The notes below the pieces were generated by a model. That model searched no databases, had not been told where the DNA came from, and saw only the letters and a program-made list of their open reading frames with translations. From NCBI RefSeq assembly GCF_000230995.2, contig NC_019973.1, positions 1,874,001-1,938,000 of the forward strand: DNA of 64,000 bases, read 5' to 3'. This document shows positions 62,749-64,000 of the stretch, piece after piece. Position numbers and translations under genes: made by a program. Position 1 is the first letter of the stretch; every line of letters starts with the position of its first letter. The DNA is from Mesorhizobium australicum WSM2073. GTDB lineage: Bacteria; Pseudomonadota; Alphaproteobacteria; Rhizobiales; Rhizobiaceae.

Positions 62749-63152
62749 ATGGCGTTCAGCCACGGCGTTCGACCGGCAGCAAGATCGTCCGTTTTGCGCT
62801 GGTCGGACTGGCAAATACGGCCATCGACCTTGCCGGTTTTTTCCTGCTGCTCAAGCTGCACGCCCCGCCGTTGTCCGCCAATGTCATCTCTTGGTCGATT
62901 GCCGTCGTCTTCTCTTTCGTGGCGAATGGCTTCTGGTCGTTCGAACGCAATCACGCCATTCGGCTGCATGATGCCTTCCTGCGCTTCGTCTCGGCTGGGG
63001 CGTTGATTTCGCTCGGCGTGTCCAGCCTGTCGATCGCACTCTTCGCCGGCATCGGCGGTGTGTGGCCGGCAAAGATCGGCGGGGTCATCGTGGCGGCCGT
63101 GCTGAACTTCCTTGCCTCGCGTTGGTCGATCGAGGGCCGGCTGCTGAAATAG
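62745..63152 (+). CDS. GtrA family membrane protein (putative polyprenyl-P-sugar flippase)
   Basis: A 135-aa protein with four membrane helices, the GtrA size and layout. The N-terminal FALVGLANTAIDLAGFFLLL and the central FSFVANGFWSFERN are family signatures. GtrA proteins are thought to flip undecaprenyl-phosphate sugars to the periplasm. It completes the four-gene set with GT-C, GT2 and deacetylase. It is convergent with the RND gene, 6 bp apart. Confidence 0.9.
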   Translation: MNGVQPRRSTGSKIVRFALVGLANTAIDLAGFFLLLKLHAPPLSANVISWSIAVVFSFVANGFWSFERNHAIRLHDAFLRFVSAGALISLGVSSLSIALFAGIGGVWPAKIGGVIVAAVLNFLASRWSIEGRLLK

Positions 63153-63158
63153 GTATCT

Positions 63159-64000
63159 CTATTCCGCCGGTTCCACATTGGTGTAGGCGGCTTCCTCGAG
63201 TTCGCGCTTCAGCCGTGCTTCCTCATGGGTCTTCGGCGTGACGAAGCGGCCAAGCAGAAGATAGGCGACCGGGGTCAGGAACAGTGTCGAGATGGTGGCC
63301 AGGCCAAGCCCGCCGACAATGACCCAGCCGAGCGCCACGCGTGCCTCGGCGCCCGCACCGGCGGCCAGCACGAGCGGCACACCGCCAAGTATGGTGCAGA
63401 TCATCGTCATCATCACCGGCCGCAGGCGGATGGTGGAAGCCTGCTCGATAGCTTCGCGCACGCCCAGGCCTCGATCTCGCAGCTGGTTGGCGAATTCGAC
63501 GATCAGGATGCCATTCTTGGCCATGACGCCGACCAGAAGCACCAGGCCGATCTGGCTGTAGGCGTTGAGGCTGGTGCCCGAAAGCAGCAGCGCGAAAATG
63601 GCGCAGGCGAGGCCGAGCGGCACCGTCGCCATGATGATGACGGCGCTGACGAAACTCTCGAACTGAGCGGCCAGCACCAGGAGGATGATGACCAGGGCGA
63701 AGCCGAAGATGGTGACCATGGCGCTGTTGGTTTCACCCAAAGTCGCTGCCTCGGCCAGGGGCAGGATGCGGCTTCCAGGCGGCAGGAGCGGCGTGGCGAT
63801 CTGCTCGGCGCGTGTCAGCGCATCGCCAAGCGCGAAATTGCCAGAAAGGTTCGAGGTGATCGCCACCGAAGGCTGCTGCTGTTCGCGCGACAGCGACGGT
63901 GGTACGGCGCGCTCGGTCAGGGTGGCGATGGTCGACATCGGCACGAAGCGGCCATCCGCCGTCTTGAGGAACACATTTTCCAGATCGGTCGGATCGTTGA
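63159..64000 (-). CDS. RND efflux transporter permease, C-terminal part (truncated by window edge)
   Basis: The last 280 or so residues of an AcrB-type inner-membrane pump; the frame stays open to the window end and the start lies outside. Visible are the end of the porter domain (SVAITSNLSGNFALGDALTR) and transmembrane helices 8-12. These include AQFESFVSAVIIMATVPLGL, LVGVMAKNGILIVEFANQLR (the conserved helix-10 K-N-G-I-L-I-V-E-F region), and RLRPVMMTMICTILGGVPL. The substrate cannot be told from this part. Confidence 0.95.
   Translation of the reverse strand, partial: NDPTDLENVFLKTADGRFVPMSTIATLTERAVPPSLSREQQQPSVAITSNLSGNFALGDALTRAEQIATPLLPPGSRILPLAEAATLGETNSAMVTIFGFALVIILLVLAAQFESFVSAVIIMATVPLGLACAIFALLLSGTSLNAYSQIGLVLLVGVMAKNGILIVEFANQLRDRGLGVREAIEQASTIRLRPVMMTMICTILGGVPLVLAAGAGAEARVALGWVIVGGLGLATISTLFLTPVAYLLLGRFVTPKTHEEARLKRELEEAAYTNVEPAE

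Overview
The window reads as a chromosomal segment of a high-G+C alphaproteobacterium of the Rhizobiales, most likely Mesorhizobium or a close Phyllobacteriaceae relative. This is inferred from gene content: a ubiE-ubiB-coaBC block, an IalB-family protein, tandem DUF992 proteins, DUF982 and DUF6894 small proteins, a soxB-D-A-G sarcosine oxidase operon, thuA-thuB-like genes and a BMP-type nucleoside ABC transporter. No species-level marker was checked.

Layout. 1-368 is the tail of a GNAT acetyltransferase. 552-6742 is a divergent unit: an IclR regulator, a tripartite tricarboxylate transporter (tctC, tctB, tctA), a class III CoA-transferase and a citrate-synthase-fold citryl-CoA-lyase-like enzyme. 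Together they look like a pathway that imports a tricarboxylate, makes its CoA ester and cleaves it. 6746-8679 holds a Nudix hydrolase, a small Gln-rich secreted protein, a decayed autotransporter C-terminus and an IalB-like protein. 8738-12720 (minus strand) is ubiE-ubiB-coaBC, where CoaBC carries an N-terminal FitA-like ribbon-helix-helix domain. 12854-23921 is a nucleoside uptake and salvage locus: adenosine deaminase, upp, deoA, purine nucleoside phosphorylase, cdd, two permeases, an ATPase and a BMP binding protein.

25721-28248 holds an intact tRNA-Ser(GGA) followed by a 2.4-kb insertion flanked by a perfect 21-bp direct repeat of the tRNA 3' end. The insertion carries an OLD-like ATPase/TOPRIM protein, a candidate anti-phage effector, and an integrase remnant. 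28515-30103 has DUF982, DUF6894 and a Crp/Fnr regulator. 30377-38655 is a full kdp locus: a 26-aa ORF, kdpF, kdpA, a 71-aa membrane ORF, kdpB, kdpC, kdpD and kdpE. 38680-44819 is a mixed region: MFS transporter, two DUF992 proteins, TPR lipoprotein, ribosomal protein S21, SET protein, SDR and a YrdB-like membrane protein.

45023-50573 is the sarcosine oxidase operon with an extra conserved-looking ORF between soxB and soxD. 50933-52767 is a thuA-thuB-like pair. 52817-59578 is an acyl-CoA metabolism cluster (SDR, APH-like kinase, MaoC, SDR, divergent acyl-CoA dehydrogenase, MDR oxidoreductase) with a TetR regulator. Similar operator-like sequences lie at three promoters in this part. 59788-63152 is a four-gene membrane glycosylation module (GT-C, GT2, ChbG/HpnK deacetylase, GtrA). 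The window ends inside an RND efflux pump gene.

Most of the window is ordinary core metabolism. The parts most worth a second look are the tRNA-Ser mini-island, the transporter/CoA-transferase/citryl-CoA lyase unit, the RHH-CoaBC fusion, the two small ORFs in the kdp operon and the operator set of the TetR cluster. No CRISPR array, rRNA or complete insertion sequence was seen.
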